44,528 bases of DNA from JBELHO01 sp042091375 (GTDB lineage: Bacteria; Pseudomonadota; Gammaproteobacteria; Enterobacterales; Alteromonadaceae): assembly GCA_042091375.1 (NCBI GenBank), contig JBELHO010000026.1, positions 1 to 44,528 on the forward strand. Reading direction: 5' to 3'. Shown piece after piece: positions 14,893 through 24,588 of the stretch. The first letter of the stretch is position 1. Every line of letters begins with the position of its first letter. A program made the translations under genes and the position numbers. The notes beneath the pieces are model-generated. The model was not told the DNA's origin. It ran no database searches and saw only the letters and a program-made list of their open reading frames with translations.

Positions 14893-16140
14893 ATGGATAT
14901 TATAAAACCGATAAAGCAAACAACATCAGTGCCAATCAAGACAATAATAGCCTTGTTGTTGTTGGTGGTGTTGTATTTACTTATACAGGTATTCGGCAGC
15001 GGAATTAATCGCATTGCAATGGATAAAAAAGAATTGATGATCGCGGAAGTTAAACGCGGCGATATTAATATAACAATCGACGGCTATGGTTATTTGGCCT
15101 CAAAGAAACAACAGTTACTGACAACAGATAGCCGAGCTACGGTAACAGAAATTTTGTTAAAACCCGGTGCAGAGGTGAATAAAGGTAGTGTTATAGCTAT
15201 CCTGTCTGATCCCGCATTACAAAGACAACGGGAAAGGGCGCAGTTCGCCTTGATGGAAGAGCAGGCAAACCTAAAGCAACTTGGCTTAAATCAGCAGCGA
15301 CAGCTGTTACAGGAAAAAGCCGAACGGGCAAAATTAGTCGCTGAGCACAAAGCAACCAAACTGCGGATGGCGGCACAGCAAAAGCTGATCACCAGTGGCA
15401 TTGTCAGCCAGCTTGATCATCAAGCGATAAGCTTACATGAAGCACAACTGAAACAGCGATTGACTATATTAGCGGAAGCTGATCAACAATTAGTGTTAAT
15501 AAATACAGCGGCATTGACTGTCCAAAAAGAACGAGTGGCGCAACGGCAAAGTCAGTTAGATAGTATTGTTAATCGAATAAGTAAGCTGATCATTAAAGCT
15601 AACTTTGCTGGCGTGTTACAAAAATTATCAGTTAAATTAGGGCAAAGTGTCGAGGCAGGGCAAGAAGTGGCAGTAATTGCTAGCACCAGAGAATTGATTG
15701 CCTTAGTCAAAGTGTCGCAAAACCAAGCAGAACAATTACTCATAGATCAACGGGTAGAGATAGATACACGCGTGGCAACTATTATTGGCGAAATAAAACG
15801 CATTGACCCTATTGTGGTCGAGAATACTGTTCAGGTAGAAATAGCTTTACCGTTGCAATTACCGAAAGGTGCCTGGCCGCAACAAAACATCAATGCCACT
15901 ATTATGGTGCAAACCTTAAAAAATGTGCTGTACCTTAAGCGACCAGCAAACATTAAAGCCAACAGCAAGCAAAGTTTGTATAAAGTGGATCAAAGTCAAA
16001 CCAAGGCAACGCGAACGGAATTAACAATAGGGCAAAAAACCGCTGGAAATATAGAGATCACTGCTGGAGCAAAAGTGGGCGAGCGCTATATTATTAGCAA
16101 TTTAAATAATTATCAGCAAAGTGAAATAGCACTTAATTAA
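14893..16140 (+). CDS. HlyD/MacA-like periplasmic adaptor of an ABC exporter
   Basis: This 415-residue periplasmic adaptor is anchored by one N-terminal transmembrane helix (about residues 17-36, IIALLLLVVLYLLIQVFG). A lipoyl/barrel-sandwich half (GYLASKKQQL to LKPGAEVNKGSVIAIL) precedes a long coiled coil rich in Gln, Glu, Lys and Leu (~100-225). The second half-motif FAGVLQKLSVKLGQSVEAGQEVAVI and a beta-barrel follow. It should link the inner-membrane permeases to an outer-membrane duct; no TolC-type gene is present here. I chose the ATG at 14893 (MDIIKP); in-frame TTG (14881) and ATG (14890) codons lie just upstream. It is the first gene after the sigma-54 promoter. Confidence 0.88.
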   Translation: MDIIKPIKQTTSVPIKTIIALLLLVVLYLLIQVFGSGINRIAMDKKELMIAEVKRGDINITIDGYGYLASKKQQLLTTDSRATVTEILLKPGAEVNKGSVIAILSDPALQRQRERAQFALMEEQANLKQLGLNQQRQLLQEKAERAKLVAEHKATKLRMAAQQKLITSGIVSQLDHQAISLHEAQLKQRLTILAEADQQLVLINTAALTVQKERVAQRQSQLDSIVNRISKLIIKANFAGVLQKLSVKLGQSVEAGQEVAVIASTRELIALVKVSQNQAEQLLIDQRVEIDTRVATIIGEIKRIDPIVVENTVQVEIALPLQLPKGAWPQQNINATIMVQTLKNVLYLKRPANIKANSKQSLYKVDQSQTKATRTELTIGQKTAGNIEITAGAKVGERYIISNLNNYQQSEIALN

Positions 16141-16220
16141 ACAGTACAACAATGAACAACACAAAAAGCTACTTGGCAACATAGTTAAAACAAAAGCGAT
16201 TAAAAAAGGTAATGGCATAA

Positions 16221-16928
16221 ATGACTACCCTAATAACCCTAAATAACATCAGTAAAATATTTGAGACCGAAGCTTTAGAAACCCATGCGCTAAAGTCAAT
16301 AAATTTGCGTATTGAACAAGGAGATTATCTGGCAATTTCTGGCCCATCTGGCTGCGGAAAATCAACCTTATTGTCAATTATTGGCTTGCTAGATACGGCA
16401 TCAGATGGCCAATATTTACTTGGTGAAAGCAATGTCACTGAGCTATCTCTGGATGCCGCAGCAGAGTTACGAAGCAGTAAAATTGGCTTTATTTTCCAAT
16501 CATTTAATTTAATTGACGAGCTTAATGTATTTGACAATGTAGCATTACCGCTGCGCTATCATCGCGATAAACCCAGTAGTAAAACAATACAAAAACAAGT
16601 ACGAGCCTGTTTAGAACAGGTGGGCTTGAGCCATAGAATAACCCACAAACCCAATCAATTGTCTGGTGGACAGCAACAACGAGTTGCCATAGCTAGGGCT
16701 CTGGTAACTAAACCAACCATCTTACTGGTGGATGAGCCAACCGGTAACTTAGATTCAAAAAGTGGTGATCAAGTGATGGATTTAATAGCGCAACTTAATA
16801 AAACCGGCACCACTATCTGTATGGTAACCCATGATCCGCGTTATGCTGACATGGCTAAAACAAAAATACAGTTACTCGATGGTAAGATATTACAAGTACC
16901 TGTGAGCGAACCAAGCAGCTGTGTTTGA
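16221..16928 (+). CDS. ABC transporter ATP-binding protein, MacB/LolD type
   Basis: This 235-residue ATPase powers the adjacent permeases. Walker A is GPSGCGKST (41-49), the Q-loop glutamine is in IFQSFN near 93, the signature is LSGGQQQR (147-154), Walker B is ILLVDEP (167-173), and the H-loop is MVTHDPRYA. Length and motifs fit the MacB/LolD/FtsE subfamily, which moves peptides, lipoproteins or antibiotics across the periplasm rather than importing nutrients. The gene is 80 bp after the HlyD-like gene and its stop overlaps the open frame of the next permease, so it belongs to the same operon. Confidence 0.94.
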   Translation: MTTLITLNNISKIFETEALETHALKSINLRIEQGDYLAISGPSGCGKSTLLSIIGLLDTASDGQYLLGESNVTELSLDAAAELRSSKIGFIFQSFNLIDELNVFDNVALPLRYHRDKPSSKTIQKQVRACLEQVGLSHRITHKPNQLSGGQQQRVAIARALVTKPTILLVDEPTGNLDSKSGDQVMDLIAQLNKTGTTICMVTHDPRYADMAKTKIQLLDGKILQVPVSEPSSCV

Positions 16929-16945
16929 TCGCAAGGGAAGAAAAC

Positions 16946-19375
16946 ATGAGACAGATTATTGAAAGCTGCAATTACGAAATTAAACGCGCATTATTAAGCC
17001 TTAAACAAAAGCCGGGGTTTGTGTTCAGTGTAGTGACCACTATGGGCATGACACTTGCCTGTTTATTATGCGTGTTAACCTTAGCGTATGTGCTGCTAAT
17101 TAAGCCATTGCCCTACCCAGAACAAAATCGCTTGTACAACATTGAGCATCAACTGATCAACCATGAAGGCAAGATTGACGGAACCGCCTTTACTTACCCG
17201 AATTTAATGCACATTTATCAGCAACAGACATTTTTTGAACAAACCGCTATTGCGTATCGCGATGCGAATGTGATCACCTCATTGCCAACTGAACCTATGG
17301 TAGGTATTGCTTATGTATCGCCAGAATGGTTTGAAATATTTGCTATCGAAATGCTGATCGGCAGAGGATTTGAACAATCTGAAGCCGTATTGAGTCATAA
17401 CCCTGTGGTGGTGATTAGTTATCGAACTTGGCAACAAAAATTTGCTGGGGCGACCGATATCATTGAGCGCAGTATTACCCTAGGCGGTGTGAATTTTAGG
17501 ATCGTTGGTGTGACGGCACCAGAATATAATGAAGTTCAGCTGGGTGGGGCAAGTTTTACTAGTGATGTTTATATCCCTTGGGACTTCAATTCTGTTACTG
17601 AGAGAGATCGGCGAAGTTGGGGCAATGACGATAGTGCACTGAGTGTCGTTGCCAAGCTTAAAACCGCCTATAAACAGTATTCAACTGAGCAAATAAGTGA
17701 ATTATTAGCACAAGTAGTCAATGATAATTGGCAAACCCAAGTCGCGGGACAAAAATTTTTCAAGGGTTGGTCGATCGGTTTCGAGATCAAAAGCTTAAAG
17801 TCATATATCGGCAGTGAGAGTGAGACGAGTATTTACTTATTAATGCTTGGCGTATTGGGTTTGGTGATCATTGCATCAACCAATATTACCAATTTGTTTA
17901 TGGCAAGGACAGCAGAAAAGCGCAACACGCTGGCGATCATAGCCGCTGTCGGCGCCAATAAAAGCCAATTGTTGCGTTGTATCTTAGCTGAAACCGCGGT
18001 GTTAATGACGTCGGCAGTGATACTGGCGCAACCACTCATTAAGGGTGTTTTTGTTATATTACAGCACTATTTAGCTGACTATTTACCGCGAGTTGAAGAA
18101 TTACAACTGAATGCCTTTTCAGCCGCGTTGTCGTTAATATTGGTGTTGTTATTTTCTTTACTGTTTGGGCAAATTTGTCGGCAAATGATTAACTACCGGC
18201 AGTTAAAATTGTCGTTGCAAACCAGTGGTAAAGGCAATGGCATACAAATATCAAAGTCAGTGCGAAAGCTATTAATGACCAGTCAAATAGTAATAGCAAT
18301 GGTGCTAATTTTCAGTAATTTGGTGTTATATAAGCAAGCAAAGCAATTAGTTAATCAAGAACTGGGTTACCACACTGATAACATAACCTCTGCAGTTGTG
18401 GCATTACCTAAAAATGAACAAGAGTTAGCGGCGCTGACAATCAGCCAACTAAAAACAGCATTGTTGACCGATCCGAAAATAAAAAACGTCAGTCAGGCGA
18501 TGCGTCCAACAGGTTTTCGCACCCTAGCATTGACATTGCAGGGAGGGCAACAACGTTTTACTGCCTCTGGAAAAGACATTGATGAGCAGTATTTTACAAT
18601 GATCGGCCAAGAGCTTCTGGCAGGTGATAACTTTAGTGCCTCTGATATCAAAGATAGAAAGCCTGTGGTGATAGTCAATGAAAGGTTTGCGCAGCAACTT
18701 GCACCAGAGGCAAGTGCTCTGGGTTTAAAGTTTGAAAATGGTGTCGAAATTATCGGCATCGTAAAAAATATCAAGATACCTGGAAAATCATCACTAGCGC
18801 CGCGTTTTTATTATCCAACCAGGTTATCGCGAAATATGTTACTGATAGAAACACACCAGGGACAGGACTTTACTCGCGATGAAATGATAACGACATTAAA
18901 ATTGGTCGACAAAAAACTCAGCTTATTTAGCTTTGCCTCTTTAAATGAATATAAAAACCAACGTTTGTTTACCGCCAATGCAACAGCCATAACCACAGTG
19001 TGCTTGGCCGTGTTGACAATCGTGCTATCTGCTATAGGGATATACGGTATTCTGGCTTATTCGACGCAAATGCGCCGAGGTGAAATAGGCACACGGCTTG
19101 CCATTGGCGCCAAACGAAAGGACATTGTATGGTTGGTATTAAAGGAGAATATAGCGGCCTTAGTGACTGGGCTGTGTATCAGTGTGTTGATCTTCATTGG
19201 GCTGTATGGCAGCTTTCGCGGTCACTTAACGGGCTATTTTTCTCTGTCTATGGCGTTATTGAGTCCCTTGATGATCACTTTAGTGTTGATCAGCTCATTG
19301 TCATTTTTATCTTGTTACTTACCCCTGAGACAATACATTAATAAACCGGCAATACACAGTTTGCGTGGTGATTAA
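16946..19375 (+). CDS. MacB-like ABC permease, first of two tandem copies
   Basis: This inner-membrane permease of about 809 residues has the duplicated MacB/FtsX layout. One transmembrane helix lies near residue 30, followed by a periplasmic MacB_PCD domain (~60-270), three helices (~285-410), a second TM and periplasmic domain (~440-680), and three final helices. The segment IGTRLAIGAKRKDIVWLVLKEN precedes the last helices. The frame opens at a TTG (16925) that overlaps the ATPase stop, but the ATG at 16946 has AAGGGAAG 6 bp upstream and gives the same N-terminus as the next permease. It probably forms a heterodimer with that paralogue. Its 3' end is nearly identical in DNA to the 3' end of the next gene. 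Confidence 0.9.
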   Translation: MRQIIESCNYEIKRALLSLKQKPGFVFSVVTTMGMTLACLLCVLTLAYVLLIKPLPYPEQNRLYNIEHQLINHEGKIDGTAFTYPNLMHIYQQQTFFEQTAIAYRDANVITSLPTEPMVGIAYVSPEWFEIFAIEMLIGRGFEQSEAVLSHNPVVVISYRTWQQKFAGATDIIERSITLGGVNFRIVGVTAPEYNEVQLGGASFTSDVYIPWDFNSVTERDRRSWGNDDSALSVVAKLKTAYKQYSTEQISELLAQVVNDNWQTQVAGQKFFKGWSIGFEIKSLKSYIGSESETSIYLLMLGVLGLVIIASTNITNLFMARTAEKRNTLAIIAAVGANKSQLLRCILAETAVLMTSAVILAQPLIKGVFVILQHYLADYLPRVEELQLNAFSAALSLILVLLFSLLFGQICRQMINYRQLKLSLQTSGKGNGIQISKSVRKLLMTSQIVIAMVLIFSNLVLYKQAKQLVNQELGYHTDNITSAVVALPKNEQELAALTISQLKTALLTDPKIKNVSQAMRPTGFRTLALTLQGGQQRFTASGKDIDEQYFTMIGQELLAGDNFSASDIKDRKPVVIVNERFAQQLAPEASALGLKFENGVEIIGIVKNIKIPGKSSLAPRFYYPTRLSRNMLLIETHQGQDFTRDEMITTLKLVDKKLSLFSFASLNEYKNQRLFTANATAITTVCLAVLTIVLSAIGIYGILAYSTQMRRGEIGTRLAIGAKRKDIVWLVLKENIAALVTGLCISVLIFIGLYGSFRGHLTGYFSLSMALLSPLMITLVLISSLSFLSCYLPLRQYINKPAIHSLRGD

Positions 19376-19377
19376 AG

Positions 19378-21837
19378 ATGACCATATTCCTTTATCAATT
19401 GAAGCGAGCAGTATTAAGCCTTAAACAACAGCCCGGGTTTGTGCTCAGTGTGGTGGTAACCATGGGCGTCACCTTAGGGGCATTGCTTTGTGTGATTAAT
19501 ATCAACTATTTACTGTTGATAGAACCGTTATCCTATCCAGATCCAGACCGTATATATGTAGCTGATCACAAAATTATTGACTCACAACAACAAACCAAAA
19601 CGATAGCGTTTAGCTACGCCGGATTAGTCCATTTATATAAAAATCAGCAAGTTTTTGAGCAAACCGCGATGGTGATCCACAACCGAGAGAGAGTACTGTT
19701 AAAGCAAAAAGAATCAATGCTGAATACCGCTTATGTGACACCTGAATTTCATCAAATACTCGACTCTGCCATGGCTGTAGGTCGATACTTTGAGGAGAGT
19801 GAGGCACTAGATAGCAATAATCCCGTAGCCGTGCTGAGTTATCATACTTGGCAGCAGGTGTATGCTGGTGACGCCAATGTTCTCTCTGAAAAAATTAACA
19901 TAAGTGATGTCAGTTACCGGATAATCGGTGTATTGGGACAAAACTTTGTCGAACCGCAATTGGCTGAAATAGGCCGTCACAGCCATATTTGGTTACCCTG
20001 GGACTTTAACAAAGCTGGTCAACAACAAAAACACAGTTTTACCAATATCAATGGTGATTTGAAATTTATTGGTAAGTTAAAATCAGCGGTGAGTCAGAGC
20101 CAAGCTGAAAAGCAAATAACCCCTTTAGTGAATGAACGTTGGCAAAGAGGGGTTGCAGAATACGATTTTTTTAAAAATTGGTCGGTGGTAGTGAAAGTTC
20201 GATCACTGTACAAAGCGACAATTGGTGATAGCAGACAAATCGCCAACATGTTACTGGTGGCCGCACTGGGCTTGGTGCTTATAGCTTGTACCAATATTTC
20301 TAACCTGTTTATGTCGCGCTGTGTAGAAAAACGCCGGAACATGGCCTTTGAAGTGGCAATCGGGGCGACTAGCAGAGATATCTTTAAAGCCATGTTGGCA
20401 GAAACAAGTTTACTCATGTTGATTGCTAGTGTGGTGGCATTAATGTTTGCTCAAGGAGGGTTTTATTTTATAGAAGAATATTTCCTCACGGTATTACCAA
20501 GAGTCAGGGAGTTGTCGTTAAATAGTATGATCATTTGTTGCACATTGCTGTTGACCACACTCTTGACCCTAGTTTTTGCGCAATTTTGTGCTCGACTCAT
20601 TAACTACAACACTTTACATACTAGTTTAAAAACCAGTGGCAAAGGCAGTGGCTTGCAAGTCGCAAAAACGACTCGTCAATTACTGATAGCAGCTCAAGTG
20701 GCAATAGCGACAACATTGATATTTACCAATTTGAGTTTATTTACACAGGCGGTCAACACCATTAAAGCACCAATGGGATTCACTACTGATGATATATCGA
20801 CTTTAACCCTAAGCTACACTTCAGCAGAAATGCCTTCGCTCAAAGAACAAAAAGTGATCATGACCGAGTTCATGAAAAATCTTGGTGGCTTGCCGCAAAT
20901 CGATGCAGTTGCGCAAGGCAGTTCACCTTTAGATGGTTTTGGTATTAAGTTGCTAACTACAATTACTGATCATAAAAGATATACGCCATATTTCAAGCGA
21001 ATTGATCATAGGTATTTCAATATGATCACCCAAAAGTTACTCAGCGGTGAAAACTTTACCCAGGTTGATCGTCAATTTCATCAGCACTTGATGATCGTTA
21101 ACCGCGCATTTGCTGTGCAGCTAAAAGCCGATGCTGATGTAATTGGTATGGAATTGGTCTCAATAGGTGAACCAAACTTTAGGATAATAGGTATTGTCGA
21201 CGATATTACTATACAAGGAGATAAAGCTTTTGGTGGTAACCACAACACAGTAAATGTACCAAGAGCATACGCACCAAATGATGTAAACGCAGCTAGCTTT
21301 ATGATCAAAATAAAGCCTGATCAGGGGATTTCAACTGAACAGATAAACCAAATGTTAACTGATATCGACCCAAGATATTCAGTGTTTAGCTTAACAACCC
21401 TAGCAGATTTACATAGCAAAATTTTGTTTGCACAAATCACTACCGCTACCACTACTGTTATATTAGCCTCGATAACTTTTTTGTTGGCATTATTAGGGTT
21501 ATACGGCGTTGTCAGTTACTCTACACAAATGCGCCAATTTGAAATAGGCACACGGCTTGCCATTGGCGCCAAACGCAAAGACATTGTCTGGCTGGTATTA
21601 CAGGAGAATATGGTGGCCCTAGTGGCTGGACTGTGTATCGGTGTGTTGTGCTTAATTACTCTGTATAGCAGTTTTGGCAAGCATTTAACTGACTATTTTT
21701 CTCTGTCTATGGCGATATTGAGTCCATTGCTGATCACCTTAGTGTTGATCAGCTCATTGTCATTTTTATCTTGTTACTTACCCCTGAGACAATACATAAA
21801 CAAACCACCTATTGATAGCTTAAGAGGGAGTAATTAA
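19378..21837 (+). CDS. MacB-like ABC permease, second tandem copy
   Basis: This 819-residue permease has the same domain order as the preceding gene and starts 2 bp after its stop codon. The N-terminus (KRAVLSLKQQPGFVLSV) and C-terminus (LLITLVLISSLSFLSCYLPL) closely match the first copy, while the two periplasmic domains are strongly diverged. Two permeases with one ATPase suggest a heteromeric exporter in which the periplasmic domains share the substrate-handling work. The substrate is unknown. The gene is the last of the operon; a 170-bp gap to topB shows no clear terminator. Confidence 0.9.
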   Translation: MTIFLYQLKRAVLSLKQQPGFVLSVVVTMGVTLGALLCVININYLLLIEPLSYPDPDRIYVADHKIIDSQQQTKTIAFSYAGLVHLYKNQQVFEQTAMVIHNRERVLLKQKESMLNTAYVTPEFHQILDSAMAVGRYFEESEALDSNNPVAVLSYHTWQQVYAGDANVLSEKINISDVSYRIIGVLGQNFVEPQLAEIGRHSHIWLPWDFNKAGQQQKHSFTNINGDLKFIGKLKSAVSQSQAEKQITPLVNERWQRGVAEYDFFKNWSVVVKVRSLYKATIGDSRQIANMLLVAALGLVLIACTNISNLFMSRCVEKRRNMAFEVAIGATSRDIFKAMLAETSLLMLIASVVALMFAQGGFYFIEEYFLTVLPRVRELSLNSMIICCTLLLTTLLTLVFAQFCARLINYNTLHTSLKTSGKGSGLQVAKTTRQLLIAAQVAIATTLIFTNLSLFTQAVNTIKAPMGFTTDDISTLTLSYTSAEMPSLKEQKVIMTEFMKNLGGLPQIDAVAQGSSPLDGFGIKLLTTITDHKRYTPYFKRIDHRYFNMITQKLLSGENFTQVDRQFHQHLMIVNRAFAVQLKADADVIGMELVSIGEPNFRIIGIVDDITIQGDKAFGGNHNTVNVPRAYAPNDVNAASFMIKIKPDQGISTEQINQMLTDIDPRYSVFSLTTLADLHSKILFAQITTATTTVILASITFLLALLGLYGVVSYSTQMRQFEIGTRLAIGAKRKDIVWLVLQENMVALVAGLCIGVLCLITLYSSFGKHLTDYFSLSMAILSPLLITLVLISSLSFLSCYLPLRQYINKPPIDSLRGSN

Positions 21838-22010
21838 CAACAATAGCTGATACCTATCATATAACCGTTAGGGCAATATCGGCGAGGTATTAGGCAAGTA
21901 GCCTAAAATTATCAGGGTGATGTGAATAAGTAAAATTATACTGTATAAAAAAACAGTTTTTGTGCTAAGCTTGTTGGTATTGATCACAACAATTGAGCTT
22001 TGCAGACTTT

Positions 22011-23969
22011 TTGAAACTTTACATTGCCGAAAAACCAAGCTTAGGTCGAGCTATAGCAGCCGCTTTGCCCAAGCCTCATAAAAAGCACACTGGTTATATA
22101 GCACTAGGCAATGGTGATGTAGTCAGTTGGTGTATCGGACATATTCTAGAGCAAGCCGATCCTGAAAGTTACGATAGCGAATACAAAAAATGGCGGGTCG
22201 AACATTTACCTATCATTCCACAGCAATGGCAATTAAAGCCAAAAGCACAGACAAAGTCGCAATTGACGGTACTGCGCAAATTAGTGAAAAGTGCTAGCCA
22301 GATAATTCACGCAGGCGATCCCGATCGAGAAGGGCAGTTATTGGTGGATGAAGTCATCGATTATCTCAACGTACCTAAAACTAAAAAAGACAAAGTTCAG
22401 CGCTTATTGATCAGTGATTTGAATTTACCGGCAGTGAAAAGATCGCTGAATGCGTTGCAAAGCAATCAGCAATTTATGCCATTGTCTATTTCAGCTTTGG
22501 CGCGATCGCGTGCTGATTGGTTATACGGTATTAACTTAACCCGTGCCTATACTCTGCAAGGTCAAAAAACCGGCTTTAATGGTGTGCTTTCTGTGGGTCG
22601 AGTACAAACTCCAGTATTGGGTTTAGTGGTAGAAAGAGATCGGTTGATCAGTGAATTTGTGCCACATGATTACGTTGAAGTGTTGGCTCACCTAAAGACT
22701 GCAAAAAATCAAGAATTTCACGCTAAATGGCAGCCAAGTGAAGCATGCTCGCCACATATGGACGCAGATGGCCGGATTGTTAATAAAGCCTTGGCTGCCA
22801 ACGTGGTCAAGCGCATCACTGGCCAACCAGCAACCGTGACTAAACTGGTTGAGCAACAAAAAAAACAAAGCGCACCGCTACCTTATAATTTATCGGCATT
22901 GCAAATTGACGCGGCTAAGCAGTTTTCAATGAATGCCAAACTGGTATTGGATGTGTGTCAGGCACTATATGAAAAGCACAAGTTAATAACGTATCCTAGA
23001 TCAGATTGTCGATATTTACCTGTAGAGCATCACAAACAAGCCAAAACTATCCTGGATATACTGAGCAAATCTAATGAAAAGTATGCCGAGTTTGCCAAGC
23101 AGGCAGATAGTAATATTAAAAATAACGCATGGAATAACAGTAAAGTCACCGCCCATCATGCGATTATTCCCACCGCCAAGTCAAGGCAACAATTGTCATT
23201 GAATTCCTTTGAAAAAAATATTTATTTTTTGATTATTCGGCAGTATTTAGCACAGTTCTATCTACCTTATCGCTACCAACAAACCTCAGTAGAGCTGACC
23301 ATTGCTAACGGCATATTCACCGCTGATGCCAAAGTACCAGTGGATCTCGGTTGGAAACAGTTGTTCTTATCTGCACAGAAAAAAGCAACAGGGCAGCATC
23401 AGCAACGAGAAGGGCAGCAACGAGAAGACCAGCAACAACAATGGCTACCTAAATTGCATCGTGGTGAGTTATTAGATTGCCTGCAAGGCGAAATAGTAAG
23501 CAAGGTAACCAAAGCAGCAAAACCTTTCACTGACGCTTCACTGTTAAGTGCGATGACCAATATCGCCCGTTGGGTGAAAGATCCTAAAATCGTCAAAATT
23601 TTAAAACAAACCGACGGCTTAGGTACTGAGGCAACACGTGCCGGCATCATTGAACTGTTGTTTAAGCGTGGTTATTTACAACGGGTAAGTAAAAACATTA
23701 CCGCAACAGAGATAGGCCGAGCCTTAATTAATGCCCTGCCTACCATGGCCACTACCGCCGATATGACCGCACAATGGGAAGCGACCTTGACCGACATTAG
23801 TGAACGCAACAACAGTTATCACAACTTTATAACCCCACTCACTTCGACCTTAACCTATATGGTAGAGCAGGCGCAGCAACAAACATTTGCACAACTGCCT
23901 AAGGTGGCTTTTAAAAGAAAAACAAAAACCACAAAAAAACCACGTGCTAGGTTTAAAAAAGCCAGTTAA
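22011..23969 (+). CDS. topB: DNA topoisomerase III
   Basis: This type IA topoisomerase of 652 residues decatenates DNA and acts with RecQ-type helicases. The TOPRIM motifs KLYIAEKPSLGRAIA (N-terminus) and GDPDREGQL are followed by the gate and active-site segment ITYPRSDCRYLP. I chose the TTG at 22011: it yields MKLYIAEKPS, the usual TopB N-terminus, and places the active-site tyrosine at residue 328, the same number as in E. coli. The frame is open from an earlier TTG at 21993. No strong ribosome binding site precedes either start, so translation may be weak. A Gln/Arg/Glu-rich insert (about residues 465-477) and a basic tail are species-specific features. Confidence 0.93.
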   Translation: MKLYIAEKPSLGRAIAAALPKPHKKHTGYIALGNGDVVSWCIGHILEQADPESYDSEYKKWRVEHLPIIPQQWQLKPKAQTKSQLTVLRKLVKSASQIIHAGDPDREGQLLVDEVIDYLNVPKTKKDKVQRLLISDLNLPAVKRSLNALQSNQQFMPLSISALARSRADWLYGINLTRAYTLQGQKTGFNGVLSVGRVQTPVLGLVVERDRLISEFVPHDYVEVLAHLKTAKNQEFHAKWQPSEACSPHMDADGRIVNKALAANVVKRITGQPATVTKLVEQQKKQSAPLPYNLSALQIDAAKQFSMNAKLVLDVCQALYEKHKLITYPRSDCRYLPVEHHKQAKTILDILSKSNEKYAEFAKQADSNIKNNAWNNSKVTAHHAIIPTAKSRQQLSLNSFEKNIYFLIIRQYLAQFYLPYRYQQTSVELTIANGIFTADAKVPVDLGWKQLFLSAQKKATGQHQQREGQQREDQQQQWLPKLHRGELLDCLQGEIVSKVTKAAKPFTDASLLSAMTNIARWVKDPKIVKILKQTDGLGTEATRAGIIELLFKRGYLQRVSKNITATEIGRALINALPTMATTADMTAQWEATLTDISERNNSYHNFITPLTSTLTYMVEQAQQQTFAQLPKVAFKRKTKTTKKPRARFKKAS

Positions 23970-24008
23970 CTCTTTTGTATTATTGACACTTGATGATGAT
24001 CTTTTCAG

Positions 24009-24190
24009 CTGAGTAGTTCAGTCGAGTAGCTCAGTTGAATAACACAGTTGAACAGCTCAGTTGCTTAGTTACGCTGAATAGCTCAGTTACTTAGTTAAAC
24101 TGAATAGCTCAGTTACTTAGTTAAACTGAATAGCTAAGCTGAATATTTAAACTGAATAGCTAAGCTGAATAGTTAAACTGAATAGCTAAG
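24009..24190. repeat. 13-bp minisatellite, 14 units
   Basis: Fourteen contiguous 13-bp units follow the pattern CTGAATAGCTAAG, with variants such as CTGAATAGCTCAG and TTACTTAGTTAAA. From 24074 the units alternate in pairs, giving a 26-bp higher-order repeat (24074, 24100, 24126, 24152). Early units are the most degenerate and late units the most alike, which suggests expansion at the right end. It lies between topB and the AraC-type gene and encodes nothing. Confidence 0.9.
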
Positions 24191-24379
24191 CTATAAAGCC
24201 GTAGCGGCAAAGCTGTTGTTATCGNNNNNNNNNNNNNNNNNNNNNNNNNNNNNNNNNNNNNNNNNNNNNNNNNNNNNNNNNNNNNNNNNNNNNNNNNNNN
24301 NNNNNNNNNNNNNNNNNNNNNNNNTAGTTAAACTGAATAGCTAAGCTATAAAGCCGTAGCGGCAAAGCTGTTGTTATCG
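24170..24379. other. Assembly gap with identical 55-bp flanks
   Basis: Exactly 100 N (24225-24324) separate two copies of the same 55-bp sequence, 24170-24224 and 24325-24379. Each copy starts TAGTTAAACTGAATAG and ends TTGTTATCG. An exact overlap of this size is what two contigs cut at a k-mer of 55 would show. The real sequence may contain no gap, or a collapsed stretch of the neighbouring minisatellite. Confidence 0.85.
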
Positions 24380-24588
24380 TTAGTTTGCCATGCTTTTTAT
24401 TTGTATTTGGCTGCATTTGGCTGTATTTACTTGCGACCAGTGATTGTGAGTTGTGTTCAATTATGCTCGCAACAAGCCGCTCGAATATCACCCCAAAATT
24501 GCTATTTTTTAAGCAAAACAGACAATTATTATTGGTTTTTTGTGCAATAATACCAATTAAAGCAACAATAAAAATAATAAGTGATGAT

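Noticed and set aside
14847..15007. A 53-codon ATG frame overlapping the start of the HlyD-like gene in another frame, possibly an exported peptide
   Set aside because: It begins only a few bases after the predicted sigma-54 transcription start, so its ribosome binding site would be missing from the message, and it overlaps the membrane anchor of a well-supported gene.
24009..24379. A CRISPR array in the repetitive region before the AraC gene
   Set aside because: The units are 13 bp, contiguous and have no spacers; no cas genes are present. It is a minisatellite plus an assembly join.
24385..24588. An N-terminal extension of the AraC-type regulator
   Set aside because: The 68 extra codons resemble no known domain, and the ATG at 24589 gives the normal family length.
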